A stretch of 64,000 nucleotides of DNA from Mangrovimonas sp. TPBH4 (GTDB lineage Bacteria; Bacteroidota; Bacteroidia; Flavobacteriales; Flavobacteriaceae). The stretch covers positions 1 through 64,000 of the forward strand of contig NZ_LBIO01000068.1 in the NCBI RefSeq assembly GCF_001280505.1, in the 5' to 3' direction. The notes below the pieces were generated by a model. That model did no database searches, was not told where the DNA came from, and saw nothing but the letters and a program-made list of their open reading frames with translations. Positions within the stretch are counted from its first letter, which is position 1; every line of letters begins with the position of its first letter. Shown one piece after another: positions 8,788 to 17,109 of the stretch. The translations under genes were made by a program, and so were the position numbers.

Positions 8788-8804
8788 TTAGCTAGTACTA
8801 TTTT

Positions 8805-9707
8805 ATGAGTAAACTTAGCAGCTGGATTTCAGCATTTCGTTTGCGTACCTTGCCTTTGTCTTTATCTGGGATTATAATTGGAAGCTGTTTGGCTGCCTAT
8901 AATGGCCTTTTTGATATGGCTATTTTTGTGTTGGCCATGTTGACTACCGTTGGCTTTCAAATTCTATCCAATTTGGCCAATGATTATGGTGATGGTGTAA
9001 AGGGAACCGACAACGAAAACAGATTGGGCCCACAACGAGCCATTCAAAGTGGAAGCATTACGCCAACACAAATGATGGAGGCGATCAAGATTAACATTTT
9101 AATAGTGATTGTGCTGTCATTGTCCCTAATCTATGTGGCAATGGGCCATGAGTATTTAGTATTTTCCATAATTTTTATTGTGTTGGCTGCGGCCTGTGTG
9201 TATGCAGCCATCAATTATACTATGGGAGATTCTGCATATGGCTATAGAGGTTTGGGAGATGTTTTTGTGTTCATATTTTTTGGTTTGGTGAGTGTTATGG
9301 GAAGTTATTTCCTTTATGCCAAACAGTTGGATCACGTATTAGTGTTACCTGCAATTGCTTTGGGCCTATTGAGTATTGGTGTTTTGAATTTGAATAATAT
9401 GAGAGACATAGATTCCGATACTTTATCCAATAAAATTACCATAGCAGTAAGATTGGGAAAGCAAAAAGCGAAAATATACCACTATGTTTTAGTGGGAGGG
9501 GCTATTTTATGTGGAGCATTGTTTGGAATTTTGTATTATAATTCGCCTTACAACCTAATTTTTGTCTTGGCTTTTATTCCTTTGGTTAAGCACTTGATTA
9601 GCGTCAAAAAGGCAAAAACATCAGAAGATTTAGACAAGCAGCTGAAACCCCTTGCATTAACAACCTTTCTATTTTCTTTATTGCTTGGAATAGGGCATAT
9701 TTTATAG
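8805..9707 (+). CDS. menA: 1,4-dihydroxy-2-naphthoate polyprenyltransferase
   Basis: An integral membrane UbiA-family prenyltransferase of 300 residues that attaches the polyprenyl tail to DHNA, giving demethylmenaquinone. The first Asp-rich motif is in NDYGDGVKGTDNENR and the second in NNMRDIDSD. Several hydrophobic helices are evident, including the final LTTFLFSLLLGIGHIL. It lies 17 bp after menB. Confidence 0.95.
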   Translation: MSKLSSWISAFRLRTLPLSLSGIIIGSCLAAYNGLFDMAIFVLAMLTTVGFQILSNLANDYGDGVKGTDNENRLGPQRAIQSGSITPTQMMEAIKINILIVIVLSLSLIYVAMGHEYLVFSIIFIVLAAACVYAAINYTMGDSAYGYRGLGDVFVFIFFGLVSVMGSYFLYAKQLDHVLVLPAIALGLLSIGVLNLNNMRDIDSDTLSNKITIAVRLGKQKAKIYHYVLVGGAILCGALFGILYYNSPYNLIFVLAFIPLVKHLISVKKAKTSEDLDKQLKPLALTTFLFSLLLGIGHIL

Positions 9708-9762
9708 AAAATTTAACTTTAAAAGATTGTAAATCAGTGTTTTAGTTGTATCTTTACAGTAA

Positions 9763-9770
9763 TAATTTTG
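9763..9770 (+). promoter_or_regulatory. Candidate -7 box of a small RNA or leader transcript
   Basis: TAATTTTG at 9763-9770 is an exact TAnnTTTG match. The nearest TTG (9746-9748) is only 14 bases upstream, shorter than the usual spacer, so the -33 part is weak. Confidence 0.4.
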
Positions 9771-9773
9771 TAG

Positions 9774-9856
9774 GTCAACAATTTATGCTATATGTTGGCA
9801 ATAAAATTTGGGGCTTTGAAACTCAGATAAATTCTTAAATTTATCTGAGTTTTTTT
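9774..9856 (+). ncRNA. Candidate small RNA (or terminated leader) between menA and the UPF0173 gene
   Basis: Between an exact TAnnTTTG box and a very strong terminator lies a stretch of about 80 bases without an ORF. It starts with a 7-bp hairpin (GTCAACA at 9774-9780 with TGTTGGC at 9793-9799) and ends in the 15-bp terminator stem at 9819-9852 plus T-run. It could be a free small RNA, or simply the 3' end of the menB-menA transcript. No known RNA family was recognised. Confidence 0.35.
9819..9852 (+). terminator. Strong intrinsic terminator
   Basis: Perfect 15-bp stem (AAACTCAGATAAATT / AATTTATCTGAGTTT) around a 4-nt CTTA loop, followed by TTTTG. Confidence 0.9.
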
Positions 9857-9885
9857 GTTTCACTAATTCCATAACCAATTATTCC

Positions 9886-10563
9886 ATGAAAATTACATTT
9901 TACGGGCATGCCTGCCTTAAGATAGAAGTTAACGATGTTCATATTTTAGTAGACCCTTTTATAACTGGTAACCCTAAGGCTGACCAGATAGACATTGAGA
10001 CCATTAAAGCCGATTATATTTTGTTGACTCATGCACACCAAGACCACATTTTGGATTCCGAGGTCATTGCTAAGCAGAACAATGCCATTATTGTATCAAA
10101 TTTTGAAGTGACCAATCATTACGAGGCGAAAGGCATTGAGGTGCACCCGATGAACCATGGTGGTAAATGGGATTTTGAATTTGGTGTTGTGAAGTATGTT
10201 AACGCCATCCATACGTCCTCATTTCCTGATGGCAGTTATGGAGGCCAACCAGGAGGCTTTGTGATTGAAGGAGAACATAAAAATATTTACATCGCAGGAG
10301 ATACGGCATTGACCATGGACATGAAATTAATCCCGATGCGAACCAAATTGGATTTGGCGGTGCTACCAATTGGGGATAATTTCACCATGGATGTTGACGA
10401 TGCTATTTTGGCCAGTGATTTTGTTGAATGCGATAAGGTATTGGGCTACCATTACGATACCTTTGGCTATATTGAAATTGACCATGAAGAGGCCAAGCGT
10501 AAGTTTTTCGATGCCAATAAAGATTTAATGCTTCTTGAAATAGGAGAGAGCATTGAGCTTTAA
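9886..10563 (+). CDS. UPF0173 family metal-dependent hydrolase (metallo-beta-lactamase fold)
   Basis: A 225-residue cytosolic protein. The metal-binding HxHxDH motif is present as HAHQDH (about residues 48-53). Other ligands are probably in NAIHTSSFPDG, IAGDTALTMDM and the C-terminal GYHYDTFG. The start MKITFYGHACL and the overall length match the UPF0173 / YtkL group of predicted hydrolases, whose substrate is not established. It follows a strong terminator, so it is likely transcribed on its own. Confidence 0.88.
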   Translation: MKITFYGHACLKIEVNDVHILVDPFITGNPKADQIDIETIKADYILLTHAHQDHILDSEVIAKQNNAIIVSNFEVTNHYEAKGIEVHPMNHGGKWDFEFGVVKYVNAIHTSSFPDGSYGGQPGGFVIEGEHKNIYIAGDTALTMDMKLIPMRTKLDLAVLPIGDNFTMDVDDAILASDFVECDKVLGYHYDTFGYIEIDHEEAKRKFFDANKDLMLLEIGESIEL

Positions 10564-10657
10564 ATATAAAATTATAAATACTTATTTTTTTACTGCTAAA
10601 CTGTAACAGTATGGCTAAACCTTAATCTGTATACTAGAAAGATTAAATTTTAAGGTT

Positions 10658-11410
10658 ATGAAAAGGATCAAATTGCCATTTACGTTTTTATGCATTATTG
10701 TTTTAAATGTTGTTCAATTAGGTTTTGGACAGGCTAATACGTTTGAAGTATCTTCATTTGATAAAGTTATTGTGAGTCCACATATAGAGGTTATTTTTAG
10801 AAGCGGAGAAAAAGAAAGTGTGGTTGTTGAGATGTTGGGCGAACCTATTGAAAAGCTTAATGTAGAAGTCAAAAATAAAACACTTCAGTTGTATTTGGAT
10901 GGTGCGCAATTTGTGACTACACATGATAAAAATACAGTAACAGGATATGGTTCGGTGCCATTGTATGAAGGCACCGTTGTAAAGGCTATTGTTACTTATA
11001 AAGATGCCGATAAATTCTCTTTAAGAGGCGAAGAGCGTTTTCTATTTGAAGACCTTGTGCAAATGTCGAAATTAACCATGAATATTTATGGAGAATCGCA
11101 AGTATACATGAATGAGGTTATTTTAAAAGATCTGAAAGTGACCATTTACGGAGAAAGCTTTTTAAGGATTGATAAAGGAAGTATCGAGAATCAGAAGTTT
11201 ACGGCTTACGGGGAAGCTACGGTTAATACCATAGACGTTAACAATAATTCTACTAAAATTACAGCATACGGAGACGGAACATTTCAATGCAATGTATCGG
11301 GACGTTTAAAAGTAGTTGCATACGGAGAGCCTGTAATTACCTATAAAGGGGATCCTATTTTAGATAATGGTCTTAAAATAGGTGAGGTCTCTTTAGTAAA
11401 AGTAGATTGA
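10658..11410 (+). CDS. Exported GIN-domain (DUF2807-like) beta-helix protein with a YGE ladder
   Basis: A 250-residue protein with a signal peptide (residues about 1-24, ending FGQA). The body is a repetitive beta structure in which a YGE/YGD/YGS turn recurs at least six times (GYGSVPLYEG, IYGESQVYM, IYGESFLRI, AYGEATVNT, AYGDGTFQC, AYGEPVITY). This fits the head-GIN/DUF2807 family of putative auto-transporter adhesins, here without a visible anchor or sorting domain. It is a distant relative of the protein at 20211-20921, which uses a GSGDL turn. Function unknown, probably periplasmic or surface. Confidence 0.8.
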   Translation: MKRIKLPFTFLCIIVLNVVQLGFGQANTFEVSSFDKVIVSPHIEVIFRSGEKESVVVEMLGEPIEKLNVEVKNKTLQLYLDGAQFVTTHDKNTVTGYGSVPLYEGTVVKAIVTYKDADKFSLRGEERFLFEDLVQMSKLTMNIYGESQVYMNEVILKDLKVTIYGESFLRIDKGSIENQKFTAYGEATVNTIDVNNNSTKITAYGDGTFQCNVSGRLKVVAYGEPVITYKGDPILDNGLKIGEVSLVKVD

Positions 11411-11424
11411 TATATTTAGAATGG

Positions 11425-12336
11425 CTATTTTTCAGGATCTTGAACTAAGGTCTTGGAATTTAGCCATTCCGTTCTTAAATCATCACTTAATTTTCCACTA
11501 CCGTCATGTCTCCACCCTGGAGGCTTTAACAGGTAAAGGATTCTACTTCTCAAAGAAATTTTTGTTTGAAAGAAGTCTTTAAACATCTGAAACCATTCCA
11601 AAAATGCTATTTTAAAAGGGTTATAGGTATGGATGTTCTTTACCAATCCATAAGTCACTTTTTCATCTTCCAATTCTGGTTGAAACGTTCCAAACAATTT
11701 ATCCCAAATTATCAGTATTCCGGCATGATTTCGGTCTAAATACAAAGGGTTACTGCCGTGGTGTACTCGGTGATGGGAAGGCGTGTTCATAATGGCTTCA
11801 AACCAATTGGGCATTTTGTTGATCGCTTCCGTATGAATCCAAAATTGGTAGAGTAGGCTTATGGACATTTGCAGTAAAATCATGGCAGGATGAAACCCTA
11901 AAAGGGGCAACCACAACCAAAACACAAAGGAATAAAATCCACCAGACCAAGTTTGTCTAAGTGCTGTGCTTAGGTTGTAATGTTCAGAGGAATGGTGAAC
12001 CACATGCGAAGCCCAAAATAATCGACATTCATGGCTAATTCTGTGGAACCAATAATATGAAAAGTCATCCGCAAAAAATAGCAGTACAAAACTCCACCAT
12101 GTTATTGGGATGGTCATAATCCTAAAATGGTTGTAAATGTAGAACAATGCCATTAACACAATCCCCTTACTCAAAAAACCTAGAAGCACATTCCCAATCC
12201 CCATGGCAATGGAAGACAGGGCATCTTTGGCTTGGTAGCTCTTTAGGTTTTGCTTGGTTGTAACGTACAGCTCTAGAGCCATGGCCAATATAAATACAGG
12301 AATGGCAAAGTGAATGATGTTTGGAAAATCTGGCAT
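11425..12336 (-). CDS. Sterol desaturase / fatty acid hydroxylase family membrane protein
   Basis: A 303-residue multi-spanning membrane protein. The histidine clusters that hold the di-iron site are visible: HRISH (about residue 98), HVVHHSSEHYN (about 110), and HHRVHHG near residue 190. Family members oxidise lipid substrates at the membrane using O2. The substrate here cannot be told; a bacterial lipid or carotenoid-type hydroxylase is possible. It is convergent with the GIN gene (14-bp gap, no hairpin seen) and divergent from the DUF2490 gene. Confidence 0.88.
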   Translation of the reverse strand: MPDFPNIIHFAIPVFILAMALELYVTTKQNLKSYQAKDALSSIAMGIGNVLLGFLSKGIVLMALFYIYNHFRIMTIPITWWSFVLLFFADDFSYYWFHRISHECRLFWASHVVHHSSEHYNLSTALRQTWSGGFYSFVFWLWLPLLGFHPAMILLQMSISLLYQFWIHTEAINKMPNWFEAIMNTPSHHRVHHGSNPLYLDRNHAGILIIWDKLFGTFQPELEDEKVTYGLVKNIHTYNPFKIAFLEWFQMFKDFFQTKISLRSRILYLLKPPGWRHDGSGKLSDDLRTEWLNSKTLVQDPEK

Positions 12337-12415
12337 TTAATGCGATATTTGAATTCTAAAATTACAGATTTTTAATTGTCTTTTTCATTTTATATTCCTT
12401 AAAAGTTTTATTGTT

Positions 12416-13111
12416 ATGACCTTTTCCTTGCGTGCCTTAGCCTTGTTGTGCTTTATTACTACAAGTTAGTTTTTGTTTAGTCAAAATCCGAATCAAACAG
12501 GGAGTTGGTACATGTATTTTTACAAACATCAATTTCAAAATAGTCAATTTGGGGTTCAAGGGGATGTACAATATCGCAATTGGAATATCATAGGAGATTT
12601 GGAGCAGTTGTTGTTGCGTTCAGGCGTCACCTATCAACCAAAGGCAGCAGATGTATTGTTTACTTTGGGTTATGCTCATGTTACTTCGGGAGCATTAGGA
12701 GACTCTAATGATACTAGTGCAGAAAGTAGAATATATCAAGAAGCGTTGTTGCCGCAAAAAGTGGGTGGACGTTTCTATTTAACCCACCGATTTAGGTATG
12801 AGCAGCACTTTGTGGAGGATCAGGATTTTAGAACACGCTATCGCTACAATTTGTTTCTTAATATTCCTTTCACAGCAAAAACAATAAGTCCTAAGGTGTT
12901 TTATGCCGCGCTTTATAACGAACTCTTTATAAATGGCCAAACCGATATTGGAGACGGGAGAGAAGTAGAACTATTTGACAGAAACCGAACTTATTTAGGA
13001 ATTGGTTATGCGTTGAATGAGTCCATTCGTTTTCAATTGGGCTGGATGAACCAAAAAACGGCCAACAGAGGTAAGGCTCAATTTCAGCTAAGCATGCATC
13101 ATAAGTTTTAA
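12416..13111 (+). pseudogene. DUF2490-like outer-membrane protein gene with an in-frame TAG inside its signal peptide
   Basis: From base 12473 an open frame of 212 codons encodes a beta-barrel-like protein (NPNQTGSWYMYFYKHQF at the start, QFQLSMHHKF at the end) that fits the DUF2490 family. It has no signal peptide of its own. Reading the same frame upstream gives ATG at 12416 and MTFSLRALALLCFITTS, then TAG at 12467-12469, then FLFSQ into the mature protein. This is a clear signal peptide interrupted by one stop codon; a TTG or TTA to TAG change would explain it. The remainder is intact, so the mutation is recent, a sequencing error, or bypassed by a poor internal start (TTG 12473). Without export the barrel should not function. 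Confidence 0.7.
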
Positions 13112-13134
13112 TTAAGGTGTATTTTTGTGGGTAT

Positions 13135-14169
13135 ATGAAAGCAACGTATCATCAATACATTTTAAATTTTAAGCAACCTAGCGGGACCTCGAGAGGGATA
13201 TTACGAACTAAAGAGACTTGGTTTATTGTTTTGGAATCCGAGGGGAAACGAGGAATAGGGGAGTGCGGAATCTTACGAGGATTGAGTGCCGATGACTGTC
13301 CAGATTACCAACAGCAGTTGCAATGGACTTGCAATAATATTGAATTAGGTTTGGAGGTCTTGCTTGAAAAGAATGGAGAGTTTCCTAGTATTCAGTTTGG
13401 GTTGGAAATGGCTTTTAGGTCTTTGGCAAGCACATCTCCCTTTTTGCTGTTTGAAACTAATTTTACAAAGGGGACAGATGCTATTTCAATTAACGGTTTA
13501 ATTTGGATGGGAAATGAAGCTTTTATGAAGCAACAGATAGTTGCTAAAATTGAAGCGGGTTTTGGTTGCATCAAGATGAAAATTGGCGCGATAGATTTCG
13601 ATACTGAAATCAGCTTGTTGCAGTCTATCAGAAAGGAATTCAGTTCAAAGGATATAGAACTTAGGGTAGATGCCAACGGAGCCTTTACTCCTGAAGAAGC
13701 TTTAGAAAAGCTCAAACGCCTTTCCGATTTGGATTTACATTCCATAGAGCAACCTATCAAACCAGGGCAATTTGAAGAGATGGCAGCCTTGTGTGAAAAG
13801 ACGCCTTTGCCTATTGCTTTGGATGAAGAGTTAATAGGAGTTTACGATTCAAAGGAAAGAGCAAAGCTTTTAGATGAGATTAAACCTCAATTCATCATTT
13901 TAAAGCCAAGTTTTATAGGAGGCTATCATGGAAGTGAAGAATGGATTAAAATGGCCGAAGAGCGGCAAATGGGCTGGTGGGTAACTAGTGCCTTGGAAAG
14001 CAATGTTGGGTTAAATGCGATTGCGCAATGGACCTACACACTCAATCAAGATCTACCACAAGGTCTGGGAACGGGAAGTTTGTTTACCAACAATATTGAA
14101 AGCCCTTTAGAAGTTAAAAAAGGGGCATTGCATTACAATAATACTTTACATTGGAATTTTAATTTATAA
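13135..14169 (+). CDS. menC: o-Succinylbenzoate synthase
   Basis: An enolase-superfamily dehydratase that makes o-succinylbenzoate. The catalytic Lys is in IKMKIGA (about residue 140). Metal ligands are in RVDANGAF, SIEQP and ALDEEL, and the second Lys is in ILKPSFIGG. The length, about 344 residues, is normal. I place the start at ATG 13135 (MKATYHQYIL) rather than the in-frame GTG at 13117, because a TAnnTTTG-like box (TATTTTTG, 13120-13127) lies between them. It is followed 3 bp later by the CAAX-type protease gene. Confidence 0.93.
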   Translation: MKATYHQYILNFKQPSGTSRGILRTKETWFIVLESEGKRGIGECGILRGLSADDCPDYQQQLQWTCNNIELGLEVLLEKNGEFPSIQFGLEMAFRSLASTSPFLLFETNFTKGTDAISINGLIWMGNEAFMKQQIVAKIEAGFGCIKMKIGAIDFDTEISLLQSIRKEFSSKDIELRVDANGAFTPEEALEKLKRLSDLDLHSIEQPIKPGQFEEMAALCEKTPLPIALDEELIGVYDSKERAKLLDEIKPQFIILKPSFIGGYHGSEEWIKMAEERQMGWWVTSALESNVGLNAIAQWTYTLNQDLPQGLGTGSLFTNNIESPLEVKKGALHYNNTLHWNFNL

Positions 14170-14172
14170 CAT

Positions 14173-15129
14173 ATGTATATAGCACAAGCATATAAAGTTT
14201 TACATGATTGGTGGCGTTATGCCATTGGGGTTTTACTCATAATTATAGCGGTCATTATTGGGCAAATCCCCTTTACAGGAGCCGTTTTTTTGAAAGCCTA
14301 CAATCAAGGGGAGGACATGTTTAATATGAATGAACAGACCATGTTGACGATATTAGAACCAAATTTGAATTTGTTTTTAATGTTGCTGTCTTTTGCTTTT
14401 GGTTTAGCAGGGGTTTTGTTTGTGGCTAAGACCATTCATCATCAAAGTATTCGATCTTTAACTACGAGTAGACCAAAAATTGATTGGAAGCGCTTTTGGT
14501 TTGCCTTTATCTTTTGGGGAGTGGTGTCTACAGGGCTGTCCTTGTTGGATTATTTTATGAATCCAGAAGGTTATGTGCTGAACTTCAGTCTAGTGCCGTT
14601 TTTGATTCTTTGTGCTGTAGCTATTGTCATGGTGCCACTACAAACCAGTTTTGAGGAGTATTTGTTCCGGGGGTATTTAATGCAGGGGATAGGTGTGATT
14701 ACCAAAAACAAATGGATGCCATTGCTTTTGACATCTGTAGTGTTTGGAGGCTTGCATATTGCTAATCCAGAAGTCACGCAATTGGGCTATATCATTATGG
14801 TTTATTATATCGGGACAGGCTTGTTTTTGGGAATCTTGACATTAATGGATGAAGGTGTGGAGCTGGCTTTGGGCTTTCATGCCGCCAATAATTTGTTTAC
14901 GGCCTTATTGGTAACAGCTGATTGGACCGCTTTCCAAACCCATTCCATTTTAAAAGATATGTCCAGTCCAACAGAGGCGGGTTTTATGGATGTGTTTGTG
15001 CCAGTATTTGTACTGTTCCCAATCTTATTGTTTGTGTTTGCCAAAAAGTATAATTGGACCGATTGGAAAGGCAAATTGTTTGGAAGGGTTGAAGAACCAC
15101 CCGCAGAGGACTATAAAATCATAGAATAA
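14173..15129 (+). CDS. CPBP family intramembrane glutamic endopeptidase
   Basis: A 318-residue membrane protein with about eight hydrophobic helices. The CPBP (type II CAAX protease / Abi) motifs are present in order: EEYLFRG (about residue 160), FGGLHIANP (about 192) and GFHAANN (about 235). Such proteins are membrane proteases whose bacterial substrates are mostly unknown. It starts 3 bp after menC, so the two are co-transcribed, but no functional link with menaquinone synthesis is known. Confidence 0.9.
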   Translation: MYIAQAYKVLHDWWRYAIGVLLIIIAVIIGQIPFTGAVFLKAYNQGEDMFNMNEQTMLTILEPNLNLFLMLLSFAFGLAGVLFVAKTIHHQSIRSLTTSRPKIDWKRFWFAFIFWGVVSTGLSLLDYFMNPEGYVLNFSLVPFLILCAVAIVMVPLQTSFEEYLFRGYLMQGIGVITKNKWMPLLLTSVVFGGLHIANPEVTQLGYIIMVYYIGTGLFLGILTLMDEGVELALGFHAANNLFTALLVTADWTAFQTHSILKDMSSPTEAGFMDVFVPVFVLFPILLFVFAKKYNWTDWKGKLFGRVEEPPAEDYKIIE

Positions 15130-15156
15130 AAAAAGCGACCAAATTGGTCGCTTTTT
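15130..15156. terminator. Bidirectional terminator between convergent genes
   Basis: Stem AAAAAGCGACCA / TGGTCGCTTTTT with a short loop, and A- and T-runs on either side. Confidence 0.9.
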
Positions 15157-15177
15157 GTTTGTGTATTCTGAAAGGAA

Positions 15178-17109
15178 TTATTCCACTGGTTTCAATAATA
15201 TTGCTGCTTTGTTAAAATCTGAAGCGGCATTGATCACCTCTCTAAACTCTTCGTAGCGATCTAAGTCGTATTCCAAAGTTTTATAGAACTCTTGAATAGT
15301 GATAATGATTTTGTTGCCTTCCAATTTATAGCTGGATTCAAACTTGGCTAATTTTTCACCTTTATCGTTTTTGTAGCTTTTGTTAAGGTTTAAGCTGCTT
15401 AATCCTTCGGCAGCATAGCCTTCTGGGATATGAACCGTAATGGTGTAATCGTATTGGTTTGGATAGCTCATTTCAATAGGATTCACGCGTTCAGTTTCTT
15501 GGTACAGTTCACTTTGGGTCCCGATAATAAGCCCGACCTGGAAAATGTAGCTGTCACCAGCATCTTCAATCAAAGATTCCGAAGAGACTTTAGAGTTTAC
15601 TATAAAAGGAACGTTGTACTTGATTTGATTGAGATCATTGTTTTCAGTAGAAAAGCTAATTTCCTCCTTGTCCTCAACACCAGAACTCGTTAAATACTCT
15701 TTAAATTCCTTGATACCTTGCTCCGTAGAAAGACTTAAAATGGCTCTGTTGGTGGCGGACCAATGCCCCGTATATTCTTGATGCATTTCAATAATAGCAC
15801 TTTCAATACCTTCGCTAAAAGTAATATCGGTTGTACGTTTTACTTGGCTATAGTTAGGATCGTTTTGTTCAATCTTTTGGAAGTAATGACCTAAATCACG
15901 TTTGATGTACAAACCATAGTTGCCAAGCATATTTGCTGGCGCTTCCCCAACTCTGTATTCCACTCGGTCTGGAGCGATATATTTTTTCTCCGTAGGTAAA
16001 TAGATTAGAAATTCTCTAAGCATACTAGGGATGAAAAATGTAGGGTCGAATTTATATTCAAATCTACTGGCGGTAATCACCACTTCGTATTCAACCTCCA
16101 AAGCTTTTAGATAATGGGCGTAGGCTTTTAAAATTCCAAAGCTACTAGCGGAACGATTTTCCAAAATGTAGTCTAGATTGGAAAGCTCTTCGTTGTTGTT
16201 TTTTACAATGTTGAAGTTGCTCTTTATAAAATTGTCCACACGCGACGCCTTTTCAAACGTCGACATCTCTGTTTTCCCTTCAGTGATTGTGGGAAGGTCA
16301 TTGTTTACTTTTGGAGATACTTCGGAAGGGAAGAATTTGGAGCCAACATTATAAGAAACATTGGTCCAAAACATTTCTTGTGAAATATCCTGCCCATTAG
16401 GGAAGCACTGGTAAACAACTGCTATTCTATTGGCGTCTGGAGAAGCATATTCTTCATCAATCATGGCAGGAACATCCTTTAAAACAAGAGACTTGGCATT
16501 GTTCCCGTCTATGGTAATGTCCTCAAATTTGGCATCCGTGCGATAGGCTTTAATGTTTGAGTTGAGACTACCACTGATGAAGGTAAATTCAGCTTCCTTG
16601 ATTTTGTAGTTGCTTTGAATGGTTTCAGAACCGTACATGTCAAATTCCTTTTCAACGGTATATAAAACCTCGATTTCAGACCCTTTTTCCACACCTTCAA
16701 TGGCAAAAATTTTAAAGTCACCATACTCATCAACATTCTTGACTTCTTTAATGTTGTCTTGGTTGAGCACGGTCACCTTTCCTTTTGGACTGATGGTTCT
16801 GGCCTTGATGTCTACCACTTTTTTAACCTCATACATCGGGATGTACACGGTATTGTGTCTGGCAATCCCTTTATCATCGTTGACGCGGGTAATGGTGTGC
16901 TCGGTTTCATAGCGCTTAGGTTCGGGCGACATGATATTTGCTGAATATTCAACAATGTGCTTTTTTAGAATTCCTATGGAAGATTCCTGAGTTTCTTCCT
17001 TGGTAAGTTTGTGCAGTTTGGGTTTCTTTTCCCAATCATAGGTTCTGAAATGCTGTGCAAAACTACTGCTTGTAGCAAGAAGCAGTACAATAAGAGCTCT
17101 TTTGATCAT
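15178..17109 (-). CDS. Exported DUF3857 protein with a degenerate transglutaminase-like domain
   Basis: A 643-residue protein with a signal peptide (MIKRALIVLLLATSSSFAQ). The N-terminal half is a DUF3857 domain (about residues 60-230). The middle follows the transglutaminase-like core of the upstream gene, but the residues of the triad are not kept: the Cys region reads NRSASSFGILKAY in place of GDCKDMANLLY, and the His segment reads FLIYLPTEKKYIAPD. The C-terminal part is beta-rich. It is therefore probably non-catalytic. Its start overlaps the stop of the active homologue by one base (TAATG), so the two are translationally coupled and may act as a pair in the periplasm. Function unknown. 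Confidence 0.82.
   Translation of the reverse strand: MIKRALIVLLLATSSSFAQHFRTYDWEKKPKLHKLTKEETQESSIGILKKHIVEYSANIMSPEPKRYETEHTITRVNDDKGIARHNTVYIPMYEVKKVVDIKARTISPKGKVTVLNQDNIKEVKNVDEYGDFKIFAIEGVEKGSEIEVLYTVEKEFDMYGSETIQSNYKIKEAEFTFISGSLNSNIKAYRTDAKFEDITIDGNNAKSLVLKDVPAMIDEEYASPDANRIAVVYQCFPNGQDISQEMFWTNVSYNVGSKFFPSEVSPKVNNDLPTITEGKTEMSTFEKASRVDNFIKSNFNIVKNNNEELSNLDYILENRSASSFGILKAYAHYLKALEVEYEVVITASRFEYKFDPTFFIPSMLREFLIYLPTEKKYIAPDRVEYRVGEAPANMLGNYGLYIKRDLGHYFQKIEQNDPNYSQVKRTTDITFSEGIESAIIEMHQEYTGHWSATNRAILSLSTEQGIKEFKEYLTSSGVEDKEEISFSTENNDLNQIKYNVPFIVNSKVSSESLIEDAGDSYIFQVGLIIGTQSELYQETERVNPIEMSYPNQYDYTITVHIPEGYAAEGLSSLNLNKSYKNDKGEKLAKFESSYKLEGNKIIITIQEFYKTLEYDLDRYEEFREVINAASDFNKAAILLKPVE

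Noticed and set aside
13117..13134. GTG at 13117 as the menC start
   Set aside because: A promoter-like TATTTTTG box lies just after it and the extra residues (MYFCGY) look unrelated to MenC.
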